A stretch of 64,000 nucleotides of DNA from Pegea sp. RAD2-039 (GCA_034620365.1 JAQGEQ010000163.1:1-64000), one strand, 5' to 3'. Positions 11,812 through 23,167 are shown, numbered from the stretch's first letter. Notes: generated by a model not told the origin, from the sequence alone. Made by a program: numbers and translations.

Positions 11812-12490
11812 TTAACAATTGTGTCTGGAGAGAGTTTGAAAAAAGAAGATGTTGGTCCAGTGATTATTTGCCACTTCCGTTTTTTGAGAACCCTTGACTG
11901 TTCTCAAGGTCCATGGTGGACCTCGAACTTTGTATTTGAAATCAGTTGGTTGTTTTTTCTGATTTCGGTTATACGCTTCTTTTAGAAGACGCTTATTTTC
12001 TAAACGATCATCTTCAGACATATCATGTGCTACTCTTATGCGCTCAAAATATTTCTCAAGCTTTAGCTTATACAGCTTGGCAAGAAACTTGCGTTGGTTC
12101 CAGATTTCCTGAAAGGATACTTTCAGCGGTTTCTGATGGTATGAGCTTTTTGCTCCAAGTCTAGTCATGGATACCTTTGGAACATCCACAAAATCAAAGC
12201 TTTGGAAGCACATTTGATTACAAAACTTACTGTCATCATCTTTATCAGTCTCGGAGACATTAAAGATAATGACATTGTTTTCTCTATCCTCACGGTCTGC
12301 AGTGAGTTTATTGTGCGTGTCGGTAACCTTCTTGGCAAGAAACTGCACCATGTTGGCATTATTATCAGAACCTGGATCACCGACCACCGAGGCCCATGTG
12401 ACTTGTTTCTTTGTAGAGGCGTTCAGTTCCTCCATTGATTCGGACAAGCTAGATTCCTTCTCCTCAATCTTGGCAACATCTTTGAAAATT
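11812..12490 (-). pseudogene. Element B ORF1 protein, copy 1 (5'-truncated)
   Basis: Open for 211 codons from 12447. It contains RLGAKSSYHQKPLKVSF, KLKLEKYFERIRVAHDMSED and a basic tail with YKVRGPPW. The tail is open here but lost in element A. No N-terminal Cys cluster. Confidence 0.65.
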
Positions 12491-12662
12491 TCCGATTTAA
12501 GTTTTTATAATTCAGATTATAATAATATAGATAATATATTAAGTTATATAAAGCTTTTATTACTGCAAGTGAAGCTTTAAAACAGATTCAAATTGTGTAA
12601 AAAACGATTTTCAACATTTAAACTTTCCTATTTTGATCCTATTAACTAATTTTGACTTACAG

Positions 12663-14047
12663 TTGATTTGTGGTTAGAAGAAAATAATGTTGCTGTAGCT
12701 AATGAAACTCCTGCAGATAATTATATACTTCCCTCTACTGCATTGGAATTTATGAAATTTGTTTGTGAATTTGCTTATCCATCAGAAGATCAACTAATTA
12801 AAATTCTCTGAAAAATCTGGCCTTTAATATAAGCTAATTCAGCGTTGGTGTAACATGAAAAGGCTTCAGAAAAAATAAGTTAGAGTCCTTTAGAAATAGA
12901 ATACGCAAAGAATCAAATTGTTTCATATTATGATGAAAAAAACAAACGAATAGAGATGTTTAATGGAAAGTGGCTTCACATGATGATAATAATATCTCTG
13001 CTGAGCCATCTAAGGAATCTGGTGCTTCTACTAATCAAATAAGAGATATAAACCTTGTTTCTTCATCTGAAACCTTTATTTTGTTTATTCATGCTTAATA
13101 TCAAGTTATCTTGATTTTCAAAAATCAGTCAAATTCATTTTTGTATTTTTTCTGTTCTTCTAGCAGCTGCAAGCAAGTATTATTATTTTGTAAATTTTAT
13201 TGGAATAACAAGATGTTATTAAATCAAACGTTGTGGAAAATAAATAAATAAACCGTGCAAATATCCAATTGTTTTTGACTACAAGCTTGAACTTTGATCG
13301 TAATAGTCTAAAATCTTGTAAAAATGTCTTAAATTGTTTATTATTTTTGTCTCCAATTACCAGACATTCAATAGAAAATTTTAAAACCATGTTTTTCTGA
13401 ACAAGCAGAAAAAGAACAGTTTTTTTTAATAATTATTGAATAAATTAGAAAGACGTTATCATTTGTTTTTATTGGTGACAAGATAATTTCAGTTTGTTGA
13501 AAAAATAATGCTTTAGTAGTTAGATTCCAATTAGAGCAGACTACATTTGAATAACTTTTGTGATTTAATTAGAATTTAATTCACTTAACTGCAAAGTATT
13601 TTCGCCATTTTGTGATACTTAAAAAAAAACCTTGCCTTCGAAAACTTTCGAACCGTTTCTTGGAAACCCAACTATATTCATGAAGAAGGTTAATTGGTCA
13701 GCTCTACCTTGTTGGTTACTGACTAGCTTTGAAAGCTACAATGACAAATAACATAATTACAGCAGTAACTATTTGATAATTTGAGACTTTCGTTGAAACT
13801 GGACAAACTTGTCTTTAAATGGTTGTATATAATTCTGGTAGATAAAAGCAATAAAAAGAATGTATGAATACATAAAGTACGAAACGAAATTTGACAAAAT
13901 TGATTAATCATTGATTTTCAGAATCAGTCAAACTCTTTTTTGTATTTTTTTCTGTACTTTTAGCAGCTGCAAGCAAGTTATATAAGTTTGCAAATGAATG
14001 AAAACCAGCCTGCACCTGTACTTTCAAGCTATAGCTTCTTAGATTAA
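12663..14047 (+). pseudogene. Decayed LBD-like exons, block 1b
   Basis: Second copy of the LBD-like block in unit 1, directly upstream of the DBD gene. The first terminal-exon copy (about 13160) is truncated. The second (about 13966-14047) is open, ends SSYSFLD-stop and follows a long pyrimidine tract plus AG. Its presence on both sides of the extra block suggests that the block arrived by a duplication rather than a clean insertion. Confidence 0.45.
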
Positions 14048-14965
14048 TTTATTTGGTGTAATAAAAATATATATAATATACTTACTATTATTATTTATGT
14101 GAACTTTATTGAAATAACAGGATGCTGTTAAATCAAACGCCCCGGAAAATAAAAAAATCATGTTTTGACTGCAAGCTCGAGCTTTGATCGTAATAGTCTA
14201 AGATCTTATCAAAAAGTCTTAAATTGTTTAATGTTTTCGTTTCTAAATATAGGACATTCAATAGAAAATTTTGAACAGATGTTTTTTTAAGCAAGCTAAA
14301 AAAACAAGTATTTTATATAAATATAGAATAAGTTTTGAAAATCTTATCATTCTTTTGTCGACTGGTTACAACATTATGTTGAATTTTAGCATCTGCTTAC
14401 AATTATTGATCATCGATCTATAGGTTTAAAGCAGAGATTTTTAATTTCAGTTTGTTGAAAATATAATGCTTAAGTTGTTAGATTCTAATTAGACCAGACT
14501 AGACTTGAATAAGTTTTATATTTAATCAGGATTTAATTCAGTTAACTACTAATTTACAACTATACAACAAAACTGTGTTTGCGACATAAAGATTGATAAT
14601 CTAATGAATAACTCAGTTATAATTTAGAGCTAAATTAACTAATAAACTTAGTTTATAAATAATTTGCACTTACCAGTTATGCAATGTTCTACGATAACTT
14701 CAGTTGCGACTTTAATAGATTCAAAGCATTAAAATTGTAGCTCACCAGTCGAAAATTCTTATTAACAGCTGTGTGAATTAGAATAGTATTAAGTTTTATT
14801 CAATACTTGTTGTAATATTGTATAATAAATCTTATCATGTATAGTAGTTATAAGAATTTAGTAAATAGGATAAGACCCGATATTACTTTATTGTTATAAC
14901 TTTGAAAGGAATTTGACTTGTTCTTATTTATTTCAGAAAAAGATTGTTTTTAAGCTAATATTGAA
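14048..14965 (+). other. 5' flank of the unit 1 DBD gene
   Basis: Noncoding. The GC-rich motif caaacgccccggaaaat lies at about 14134-14150, just after the terminal LBD-like exon. A good 3' splice site (ttatttatttcag) ends at 14936, 30 nt before the ATG. The DBD gene therefore has either an intron in its 5' UTR or a trans-splice acceptor. No upstream exon or TATA element could be chosen with confidence. Confidence 0.5.
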
Positions 14966-16879
14966 ATGAATCTTGGAAATTTTCAGTCTACTAGCAGCAG
15001 CCAGGCTAATCCACCAATGGACTATACTCACTTCCAACCAAACCTTCCATATCTAAATGGGTATCCGTATTCTCCACCGCCTTATTATCTTCCATTTAGA
15101 CCATTAATTAATTTTAATCCGTTAACGATGCGAAGTGCTCTACCATACCCTTTTCCCACTTTTCTACCAAACCTTATGGTTCCTGCTAGAGCGTTGTATG
15201 GTCGCAGTAACTATCTGCCATATTTTCAAGGACTGCAACACGCGCCTTTTACTTTGCCAAGCAGAATGCCACTTGGACCTGATATAGAAAACTCTTCTTT
15301 CACAAAAAGCTCAATACCCAACGCTATTAATTCCATTGGTGTTTTGCGACCACTGCAGTCAGAGCCTTCAGATTTGGGGAAGATAAAACCTGCTGAGCCT
15401 GCCATAGAAAACTTTCTTCCTTTTGAAAGTTCGGAACCGCATATTAACAATATTCATGATGATTTCGAAGTACCGCATGCTGAACCCTTCAATTTGCCAA
15501 CTATAAGTTCTTTAGAGCCGGTCTTAGAAAACTCTTCTTTTGCAAGAAGCTCAAAACGTAACAGTAATAATTCAATTGGTGTTTTGCGACCACCGCAGTC
15601 ACAGCCTTCAGATTTGGAAACGATAAAACCTGCTGAGCCTGCCATAGCACACTTTTATCCTGTTGAAAGTTCGGAACGCAACAGTAACAATACTCTAGAT
15701 GATTTTGAACTACGTCAAGCTGAACCCTTCAATTTATCAACTATTAGCTCTGTAGAGCCGGTTTTAGAAAACTCTTCTTTTGCAAGAAGCTCAAAACCTT
15801 ACTGTAATACTTCTATTGGTGTTTTGCCACCACCGCAGTCAGAGCCTTCAGATTTGGAAACGATAACACCTGCTGAGCCTGCCATAGAACACATCTCTTC
15901 TGTTAGAAATTCGGTATACAACAGTAACAATACTCTAGATGATTTTGAACTACGTCAAGCTGAACCCTTCAATTTATCAACTATTAGCTCTGTAGAGCCG
16001 GTTTTAGAAAACTCTTCTTTTGCAAGAAGCTCAAAACCTTACTGTAATACTTCTATTGGTGTTTTGCCACCACCGCAATCAGAGCCTTCAGATTTGGAAA
16101 CGATAAAACCTGCTGAGCCTGCCATAGAACACATCTCTTCTGTTAGAAGTTCGGAACGCAACAGTAACAATACTCTAGATGATTTTGAACTACGTCAAGC
16201 TGAACCCTTCAATTTATCAACTATTAGCTCTGTAGAGCCGGTTTTAGAAAATTCTTCTTTTGCAAGAAGCTCAAAACCTTACTGTAATACTTCTATTGGT
16301 GTTTTGCCACCACCGCAGTCACAGCCTTCAGATTTGGAGACGATAACACCTGCTGAGCCTGCAATAGCACACTTTTATCCTGTTGAAAGTTCGGAACGCA
16401 ACAGTAACAATACAATTGGTTATTTTAAGGCACCGCAAGCTGAACCTTCTAATATGCAAAGTAAACAGTGTGTTGCACCTGTTAAAGCAAGCATTGCTTC
16501 TAGTTATCCAGCAACTAGTAGTAAACGTAAAGTAACTTATAAAGCTAAAAAACCATCAACAAGCATGCTTTGCAAAATTTGTAAGCAGTTTTCAAATGGC
16601 GTTTACTACGGTGTTAGTACCTGTGAAGGATGTAAGCAATTCTTCGTAAGTTGTACTACAGAGAAAAAGGTTCTTACATGCCTCGAGGGTTTGGAAAACT
16701 GTCCTATCTATTATAAAGGAGAGTTTAGCTGTCGTAGATGTCGCTTCAAATCGTGCTTGACAAGTGGTATGAACATCTATCTCGTACATAAAGATGGAAA
16801 CCGTGGTGGTACAACACATACCGAGCCGTATAATTTTTCGCCATCAATTATAACTGATATTCTTAACGGAAAACGTTAG
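14966..16879 (+). CDS. NR-type DBD protein without LBD, 637 aa (unit 1)
   Basis: Putative nuclear DNA-binding protein. Residues 1-110 are Pro/Tyr/Leu-rich. Residues about 110-510 are repeats of an 80-residue (240-nt) module with the phrases VLENSSFARSS, IGVL.PPQS.PSDLE and AEPFNLSTISS, in about five copies here. A basic stretch (SKRKVTYKAKKPS, NLS-like) precedes the DBD at about 534-615: CKIC...GVYYGVSTCEGC, then TCLEGLENC, SCRRC and KSCLTSGM, then VHKDGNRGG. The second finger has six residues between its first two Cys instead of the usual five. The usual FFxR is FFVS here (FFVR in units 2-4). It stops 25 residues after RGG with no LBD, as in ODR-7 or Knirps-type receptors. AATAAA at 16975-16980. 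The acceptor 30 nt upstream supports this ATG. Target genes are unknown. Confidence 0.85.
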   Translation: MNLGNFQSTSSSQANPPMDYTHFQPNLPYLNGYPYSPPPYYLPFRPLINFNPLTMRSALPYPFPTFLPNLMVPARALYGRSNYLPYFQGLQHAPFTLPSRMPLGPDIENSSFTKSSIPNAINSIGVLRPLQSEPSDLGKIKPAEPAIENFLPFESSEPHINNIHDDFEVPHAEPFNLPTISSLEPVLENSSFARSSKRNSNNSIGVLRPPQSQPSDLETIKPAEPAIAHFYPVESSERNSNNTLDDFELRQAEPFNLSTISSVEPVLENSSFARSSKPYCNTSIGVLPPPQSEPSDLETITPAEPAIEHISSVRNSVYNSNNTLDDFELRQAEPFNLSTISSVEPVLENSSFARSSKPYCNTSIGVLPPPQSEPSDLETIKPAEPAIEHISSVRSSERNSNNTLDDFELRQAEPFNLSTISSVEPVLENSSFARSSKPYCNTSIGVLPPPQSQPSDLETITPAEPAIAHFYPVESSERNSNNTIGYFKAPQAEPSNMQSKQCVAPVKASIASSYPATSSKRKVTYKAKKPSTSMLCKICKQFSNGVYYGVSTCEGCKQFFVSCTTEKKVLTCLEGLENCPIYYKGEFSCRRCRFKSCLTSGMNIYLVHKDGNRGGTTHTEPYNFSPSIITDILNGKR

Positions 16880-18966
16880 CTACTTTATGCTTTCAAATTC
16901 TTTTCTCTTATTTAATATGTTCTGAGACGACTTTTCGGCGTTTTAACATTATGAGACATTTTTTTACAGTAGTTAATAAAATGGTAATAGATTAAAGGAA
17001 TGTATAAATAAATGTTCAGTTCAAAGATAGTATGAATTGTGTAATAAGCATTTTTACTCTAAAGTCCAGTTATTACAAATAAGAAGTTATTATTTGTTAG
17101 TTATTTATTATTTAAATGTAAATTCATAATTGTAAAAAGATGATAGCAGCAAACTGTTTTTACTTTATAAAATTAAAAGATAAAAGAAAAACACAAAAGC
17201 TGCACATTTTAAAAGAGAATAGGTTTGTTTATAAACTTTTTGTAGAAACAATCAGAAAAGGCGAGAGAGGAAAATTTGTTATGACATACATCTCAATAAT
17301 TAACATCAAAATATCTCTTTACTTAATTTCTTCAGCTGATCAGTATCAGAAATAAGATGAAGGCTGTAAGGATGATAAATCATACATGAAAATCTATGTT
17401 CAAGTCTTTAATAGCTTGGTAATTTCAGTTGTGATGTATAGATTTAATATCATTCAACTCTCGAATAAATAAGATTTAAAAGCTAGACATAAGGCTTAAG
17501 AAATTAATAACAATAAAACAAATGCATCATCCGAAAGCAGATATTGACTGAATCTACATACAAAAATCTGAAGTTCAAACAGGGCTATTCATAGCTTTGG
17601 GTCTTCTTTCTGATTCTGACACTGCTTCAATATCTTCTACTTCTTGTAATTTTTGGTTAAAAAATATGATTTAAGTAACTTTGGCAGCAAGTGAATCAAT
17701 AAAATAGTTTCTACAATTTGCTTTCTTGTTCTGTTTGTTGTTTGTTTTTCTAAAGCATCTTCACCTGTGCCTCTTTTTTATCATTCTTTTGATTTTTTTG
17801 AAAGCTAGGTTCAAGCAATGATTTTACTTTTGTGGCATTTATCAAATGTTCAGCTGCTCGCATGATGTATGAACAATATGAGAGATATTTGTCGAATACA
17901 TCACTTAACCAGTCGCATCTGTTCTAGTCAATTCATCGTCAACAACGATGTCTTGTTACCACGGCAACTTGTCTTTTATTACTCGAACTCAAGCACCAAT
18001 ATGTGGTCCGCAAACGTAAATATTTCAGTTGGTGGTTGTGGGTCTGTTACTTTTTCAAAGAATATATAGGTTAGTTATATTTTTCTCCATATTTTCAAAG
18101 ATTTAAGTCTATATAAATTCAGTTTTATGAACCACAACTAGGGTCTTTGAATACAGAGTACAAAGGGTCTTTGTGTGTTTAATAAAAAAAAAACAGAAAT
18201 AGAGACGAGAGTAACACCGGAGGATTACCTTATAATCTATTTATTTTTACGATTGATTTTGTTTTATAAAATTCATTTAATTAAAACTGATGTTAATTTC
18301 TATAAATATCATTTTAAACAAACTGATTTTAAGGAAAACTTGAAGCTAATATAAATTTGTATTAAAAAATCGAAATATTAAGAAGTAGATTTGCTCGTTT
18401 AGTTTTGACAACTTTGGTGTAAACCGTTGATGAGACTTAAAGATAGTTATTTGCCAAGTTGGTGCCTAAGCCTACTTTCAACAATGTCTTGACGTAGAAA
18501 GTTAGGTTTGATTTATTTAAATTATTTTACATGATGAACAATTTTCCTTTTGTTCTTTTTCAGATAAATATCTCGAAAATATCTATGTAAATATTTCCAA
18601 GATCCAATTACATATTTACAATTTTTTTATATTATCCACTGTCAAAACTGTTCATTGATGTTAAATAGAAAAGCTAAAAGTCAATCAAATAATTAAAAAT
18701 ATTTTATCGGTCACACTGAAAAGCTTAGTAACTTGGTTACAGAGTATTATACATTTGTAAAATTACAAAAAAACCCAAGTGTTTACTTTTACACTGTCAC
18801 AAGCTTTTAGTACAAAAGTGATAGTTCAAAAATAAAACAATATTTAGATCAGTTTTTCTTTTATTTTCTTATATAACTAAACAAATTAATATTATTTAAA
18901 TATATTTTATAATATACTATAGATTATGAATTATGTGGTATACATTATGAAGTTGTAGTTGATAAA
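16880..18966 (+). other. 3' flank of the unit 1 DBD gene
   Basis: 3' UTR with TTAATAAA at 16975-16980, then about 2 kb with no plus-strand gene that I can defend. The only protein-like piece is a minus-strand exon candidate at 17765-17923. A 66-codon plus-strand frame at 17869-18069 overlaps it and has no recognised motif. Confidence 0.5.
17765..17923 (-). other. Candidate minus-strand exon, unit 1
   Basis: Exactly 53 codons open between a CTAG acceptor and a CAG|GTGAAG donor. The reading starts NRCDWLSDVFDKYLSY, continues MRAAEHLINATKVKSLLEPS and ends in a Lys/Gln/Asn-rich tail. It looks like real, partly helical protein but matches no family I recognise. Partner exons were not found with certainty. 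A possible acidic continuation lies near 17590-17650 (VEDIEAVSESERRPK). It could belong to a gene copied with the array. Confidence 0.3.
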
Positions 18967-19390
18967 TCAGCAGATTCTGCAACTTTTTTTACAAAATGTA
19001 GACATATAATTAGCGTATGTACCAACACAAAAACCCAGTCTTGACCAGCCGTCACAGCTACTATTCTCATCTTTACATACTTTGCTAGAACCTTAAAATT
19101 ATTTATTTATAAATTTTAATGAGAAAAATAATATTTGAAGTATATTTAAACTATACATCAGAAAACATGAAGTTAGTTTAGTAGTATTATTGACAAACCT
19201 TTACAGCTTTTACAGCAGGTTGTAAGCATGTAAGAAGGGTATCTTGTACATTCACCAACTTGAGCCCAATAAGCACAGCTAGAGATTCATCAGTACATTT
19301 ATCAACAGTACCTCCGCCACCACCAGTACCACCACTACATCCATATAAAGAATTCAGTTGTTTTATGTCTTCCTCTGAGAATCCATTTCT
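18967..19390 (-). pseudogene. Orphan astacin ShKT exons, unit 1
   Basis: Copies of the last two astacin exons (exon 8: 19390-19199; exon 9: 19091-18967) without the protease exons. Exon 8 has a one-base loss (agagattcat against agagttttcat), so the first ShKT domain is frame-shifted. It also has one Gly-linker repeat instead of two. The second ShKT exon is still open to its TGA. Confidence 0.85.
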
Positions 19391-20063
19391 CTTTACTTTG
19401 ATTTAACAAATTTTAATTTTAAATAATCTACTTTTTTAATCATAGTACTTGCGCTTTCACACCATCTTTTGCTTTCTATATTTCTAACTTAATAGATATT
19501 TCTTGTGATACTTTGTGTTAGAGGGAGGTGCTCTCTTCAGACACCCTTCTTTGCATTTATTGAAATTTTTATCATAAATGTAACTTATCATCAAAACATC
19601 GACTAAATTTTCATAAAAAATTATTTTCTTTATTAGACGGCATAAAATAATTTTGGTATAAAAAGTATTTAAAGTAAGTTCTTCTTTAATTTAAATGATA
19701 TTTTATTAAATTTAAACCAATTATTTAGAAAAATTTTGATATTTTGCTTAAATATATTATTACAAAATTGTCTTTTGTTTTAGATGTAGTTTTAATTACG
19801 GATTTAACCTGAAGTAGTTAAAAAATGCTTTTAACGGCTTTAACTTTGCTAATTGCTTATATGAAGTAAAGCTAAACCTGTTGCTTATATTTTTAAAGAA
19901 TTATTTCGTCAAAATATATATAATAATATAGATAATATATTAAGTTGTATAAAGCTTTTATTACTGCAAGTGAAGCTTTAAAACAGATTCAAATTGTGTA
20001 ACAAACAATTTTCAACATATAAATTTTCCTATTTTGATCCTATTAACTAATTTTGACTTACAG

Positions 20064-21543
20064 TTGATTTGTGGTTAGAAGAAAATAATGTTGCTGTAGC
20101 TAATGAAACTCCTGCAGATAATTATATACTTCCCTCAACTGGGTTGGAATTTATGAAATTTGTTTGTGAATTTGCTTATCCATCAGAAGATCAACTAATT
20201 AAATTTATAAAAAATCTAGCCTTTAATATAAGCTAATTCAGCGTTGGTGTAACATGAAAAGGCTTCAGAAAAAATAAGTTAGAGTCCTTTAGAAATAGAA
20301 TACGCAAAGAATCAAATTGTTTCATATTACGATGAAAAAACCAATGGAATAGAGATGGTTTATGGAAAGTGGCTCCACATGATGATAATAATATCTCTGT
20401 TGAGCCATCTAAAGAATCTGGTGCTTCTACTAATCAAATAGTAGATATAAACCTTGTTTCTTCATCTGAAACCTTTATTTTGTTTATTCATGCTTAATAT
20501 CAAATTATCTTGATTTTCAAAAATCAGTCAAATTCTTTTTTGTATTTTTTCTGTACTTTTAGCTGCTGCAAGCAAGTTATATAAGTTTGCAAATGATGAA
20601 AAACCTGCCTGGACCTGTACTTTCAAGCTATAGCTTTTTAGATTAGGTTATTTAGTGTAATATAAATACATATAATAATAATTACTATTATTATTATGAA
20701 AATTTTATTGAAATAACATGATGCTGTTAAATCAAACGCCCCGGAAAATAGAAAAATAAACCGTGCAAATATCCAATTGTTTTTGACTACAAGCATGAAC
20801 TTTGATCGTAATAGTCTAAAATCTTGTAAAAAAGTCTTAAATTGTTTAATATTTTTGTTTCCAATTACCAGACATTCAATAGAAAGTTTTAAAAACATGT
20901 TTTTCTAAACAAGCAGTAAAAGAACAAATTTTATAATAAATTAGAAAGACGTTATCATTCTATTTTGATTAGTGACAATATAATTTCAGTTTATTGAAAA
21001 AATAATGCTTTAGTAGTTAGATTCCAATTAGAGCAGACTACATTTGAATAACTTTTGTGATTTAATCAGAATTTAATTCACTTAACTGCTAAGTATTTTC
21101 GCCATTTTGTGATACTTAAAATCGCCTTGCCTTTGAAAACATTCGAACCGTTTCTTGGAAACCCAACTATATTCATGAAGAAGGTTGATTGGTCAGCTCT
21201 ACCTTGTTGGTTACTGACTAGCTTTGAAAGTTACAATGACAAAGAACATAATTACAGCAGTAACCATTTGATAATTTAACACTTTCGTTGAAACTGGACA
21301 AACTTGTCTTTAAATGCTTGTATATAATTCTGGTAGATAAAAGCAATAAAAAGAATGTATGAATACATGAAGTACGAAAAGAAATTTGACAAAATTGATT
21401 AATCATTGATTTTCAAAAATCAGTCAAGTTCTTATTTGTATTTTTTTCTTTACTTTTAGCTGCTACAAGCAAGTTATATAAGTTTGCAAATGAAGGAAAA
21501 CCAGCCCGCACCTGTACTTTCAAGCTATAGCTTTTTAGATTAG
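20064..21543 (+). pseudogene. Decayed LBD-like exons, block 2a
   Basis: Unit 2 equivalent of block 1a. Exon alpha is open until shortly after DQLIK. Both terminal exons keep the stop after SSYSFLD. Exon gamma has a frameshift between the SNHL and LKLD parts. Confidence 0.45.
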
Positions 21544-22851
21544 TTTATTTAGTGTTATATAAATATATATAATAATACTTACTATTATTATTTATGTAAA
21601 TTTTATTGGAATAACCGGATGTTGTTAAATCAAACGCCCCGGAAAATATAATCTAATAAATTATTTTGTCATTAAAAATGATTAAAAAAATTAAAATTAA
21701 TTATAAAATAATAAGATTTTTAAGTAAAATTATAAAATTATTTAGAACCAATTTAAAAGTCTCTGTACAATATAATAGTGGAAATTTACATAGAACATTA
21801 ATAATACAAAAAATAACATCTGAACTTAATTATCTGAAACAGGAAAAATTATTATTAATTGACAAACTTTCATTTTAAAAGTAAAGTTTTTTGCTTATTG
21901 GTTACAATATTATGAAAAATTCTCAGCGAGTGCTTTAATGCTAAGTGTTACATCTTTTTCTTTCTATATTATTACTTAATAGGTATTATTTGTGAGAATG
22001 TGTGTTAGCAAAAGGTACTATCTTCAGGCACCCTCTTTTGCTTTTATTATAATAAACAAATAATCTCATATAAAAAATTATTTACAAATAAATTTTTAAT
22101 GATGTTGTGATTCTTATTGTTCAGAAGCTAATTTAAAAAGTTCTAGAAAAGCTAAATGATTATTATTATTTTTTTTTTGATTTATTTATTAATATTAAAG
22201 ATATTAGTGATTGGTAAGACTACTCATGCAGCAAAATAAAATATATTAATGGTTGTTGTAGCACGCAGCGTTTCTAGTAAAACTTTGTATAGATGCAGTG
22301 AGTGAATTATCTAAAAATATAAGGAAAAATATGAATTTGTTTGAAATCCTTTTTATTTCTTTTGTTTTATTCATCTTAAACTTTATTGAGCATTTGTAAT
22401 ATTACAAACTCATAATTTAACTGGTTAATAATAATAATTCTTTTATTATCTTAAAAGTAAATGCTATTTAGAATGTAATTTTACATGTTTCTTATTTAAA
22501 TTTGTGTCCTGAATAGTATCAAATAAATGAATGGAATTTTTTTAAAGTAAGTTCACATCTTAAGGATTTTGTCCTTAGTGATAAATTACTGAGAAGTTCT
22601 AATGATGTTGACATTAATATCAGATGATGTTGGAGTTTAAGTTTTTATTTATTAAGTGATTTAAGCCTTTGTCAGTAATAAGATGAGTTATTTTTATCAA
22701 ATCTTGTAGTGACAATAAACGTTAAGAACGCTTTATTCGATTGTAAAAGGCGACTGATAACAATGGTAAGCAACGACTGAATGAACGACGATAGAATGAA
22801 GTAGTAAGATAAGTGCGATGCATGTAGAGATTGGGAAAGTCAAACATATAT

Positions 22852-23167
22852 CCGTTTCAGACAACCGATACTCTGCACTTTTCCATGATTCCAAATCACA
22901 AATTTATGACAACTACATCGACTGTGAGACATGTCATATGAATGTACATGTGGAAACAGAGAAATGGAACCACTTTGTGAGATGATGTATCCAATCACAA
23001 CTTCTAGCAAGCGTTCAAATCAATTAAATTTCAATCAAATCCCTAATCAAGTAGTTGATTTGAAAGATGAAATTGATGAAAAGTTTTGTAATTACAATGT
23101 GACCAGCTGCAAACAGCTTATCGGAAAATTATGTGATGTTGAATGTCCATTAAAAGATGATGAATGA
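22852..23167 (+). pseudogene. Decayed C1-like zinc-finger fragment, unit 2
   Basis: Copy of the unit 1 fragment in which the C-terminal part is still open: 78 codons from 22931, with 8 Cys and an acidic end. AATAAA lies at 23245-23250. The DCETC part and the MEPLCE part are in different frames, so the C1 fold cannot be made as it stands. The codons around the CxxC are contiguous, without the intron that splits this position in the C1 gene at the right of the window. Confidence 0.4.

Larger units (their letters stand above)
9826..12500 (-). mobile_element. Non-LTR retrotransposon B, copy 1 (relative of A, truncated)
   Basis: Related to element A over ORF1, endonuclease and the first half of RT, but clearly diverged. 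It is truncated at both ends. ORF1 lacks the N-terminal CxxC part and stops at about 12500 against host sequence. RT ends just after the VERSLST region, before the SGVPQGS motif. It lies on the other side of the NR fragment from element A, in the same orientation. Confidence 0.8.
1..19438 (+). repeat. Tandem unit 1 (long form, with about 12 kb extra block)
   Basis: First of four head-to-tail units. All begin with the same head sequence, also found at 19439, 38345 and 45240. The window starts almost exactly at this boundary, with a short local duplication of acttgcgct, so another unit may lie to the left. Order inside: LBD-like block 635-2127, extra block about 2128-12500, second LBD-like block 12663-14047, DBD gene 14966-16879, orphan ShKT exons 18967-19390. 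Positions 1-634 hold no gene that I can see. A diverged copy of the unit head recurs at about 2500-2640, which points to an older duplication. Confidence 0.9.

Noticed and set aside
15480..16440. Regular 240-nt repeats considered as a CRISPR-like or satellite array
   Set aside because: They are in-frame protein repeats inside one long reading frame, without spacers.
16592..16819. 75-codon minus-strand frame inside the DBD gene
   Set aside because: Antisense of the strongly conserved zinc fingers; no independent signal.
17869..18069. 66-codon plus-strand frame repeated in all four units
   Set aside because: It partly overlaps the better-framed minus-strand exon candidate and has no motif. 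Its conservation follows from recent duplication.
18420..18510. Minus-strand stretch reading FLRQDIVESRLRHQLGK
   Set aside because: Short, and another frame of the same strand looks equally protein-like. No splice context.
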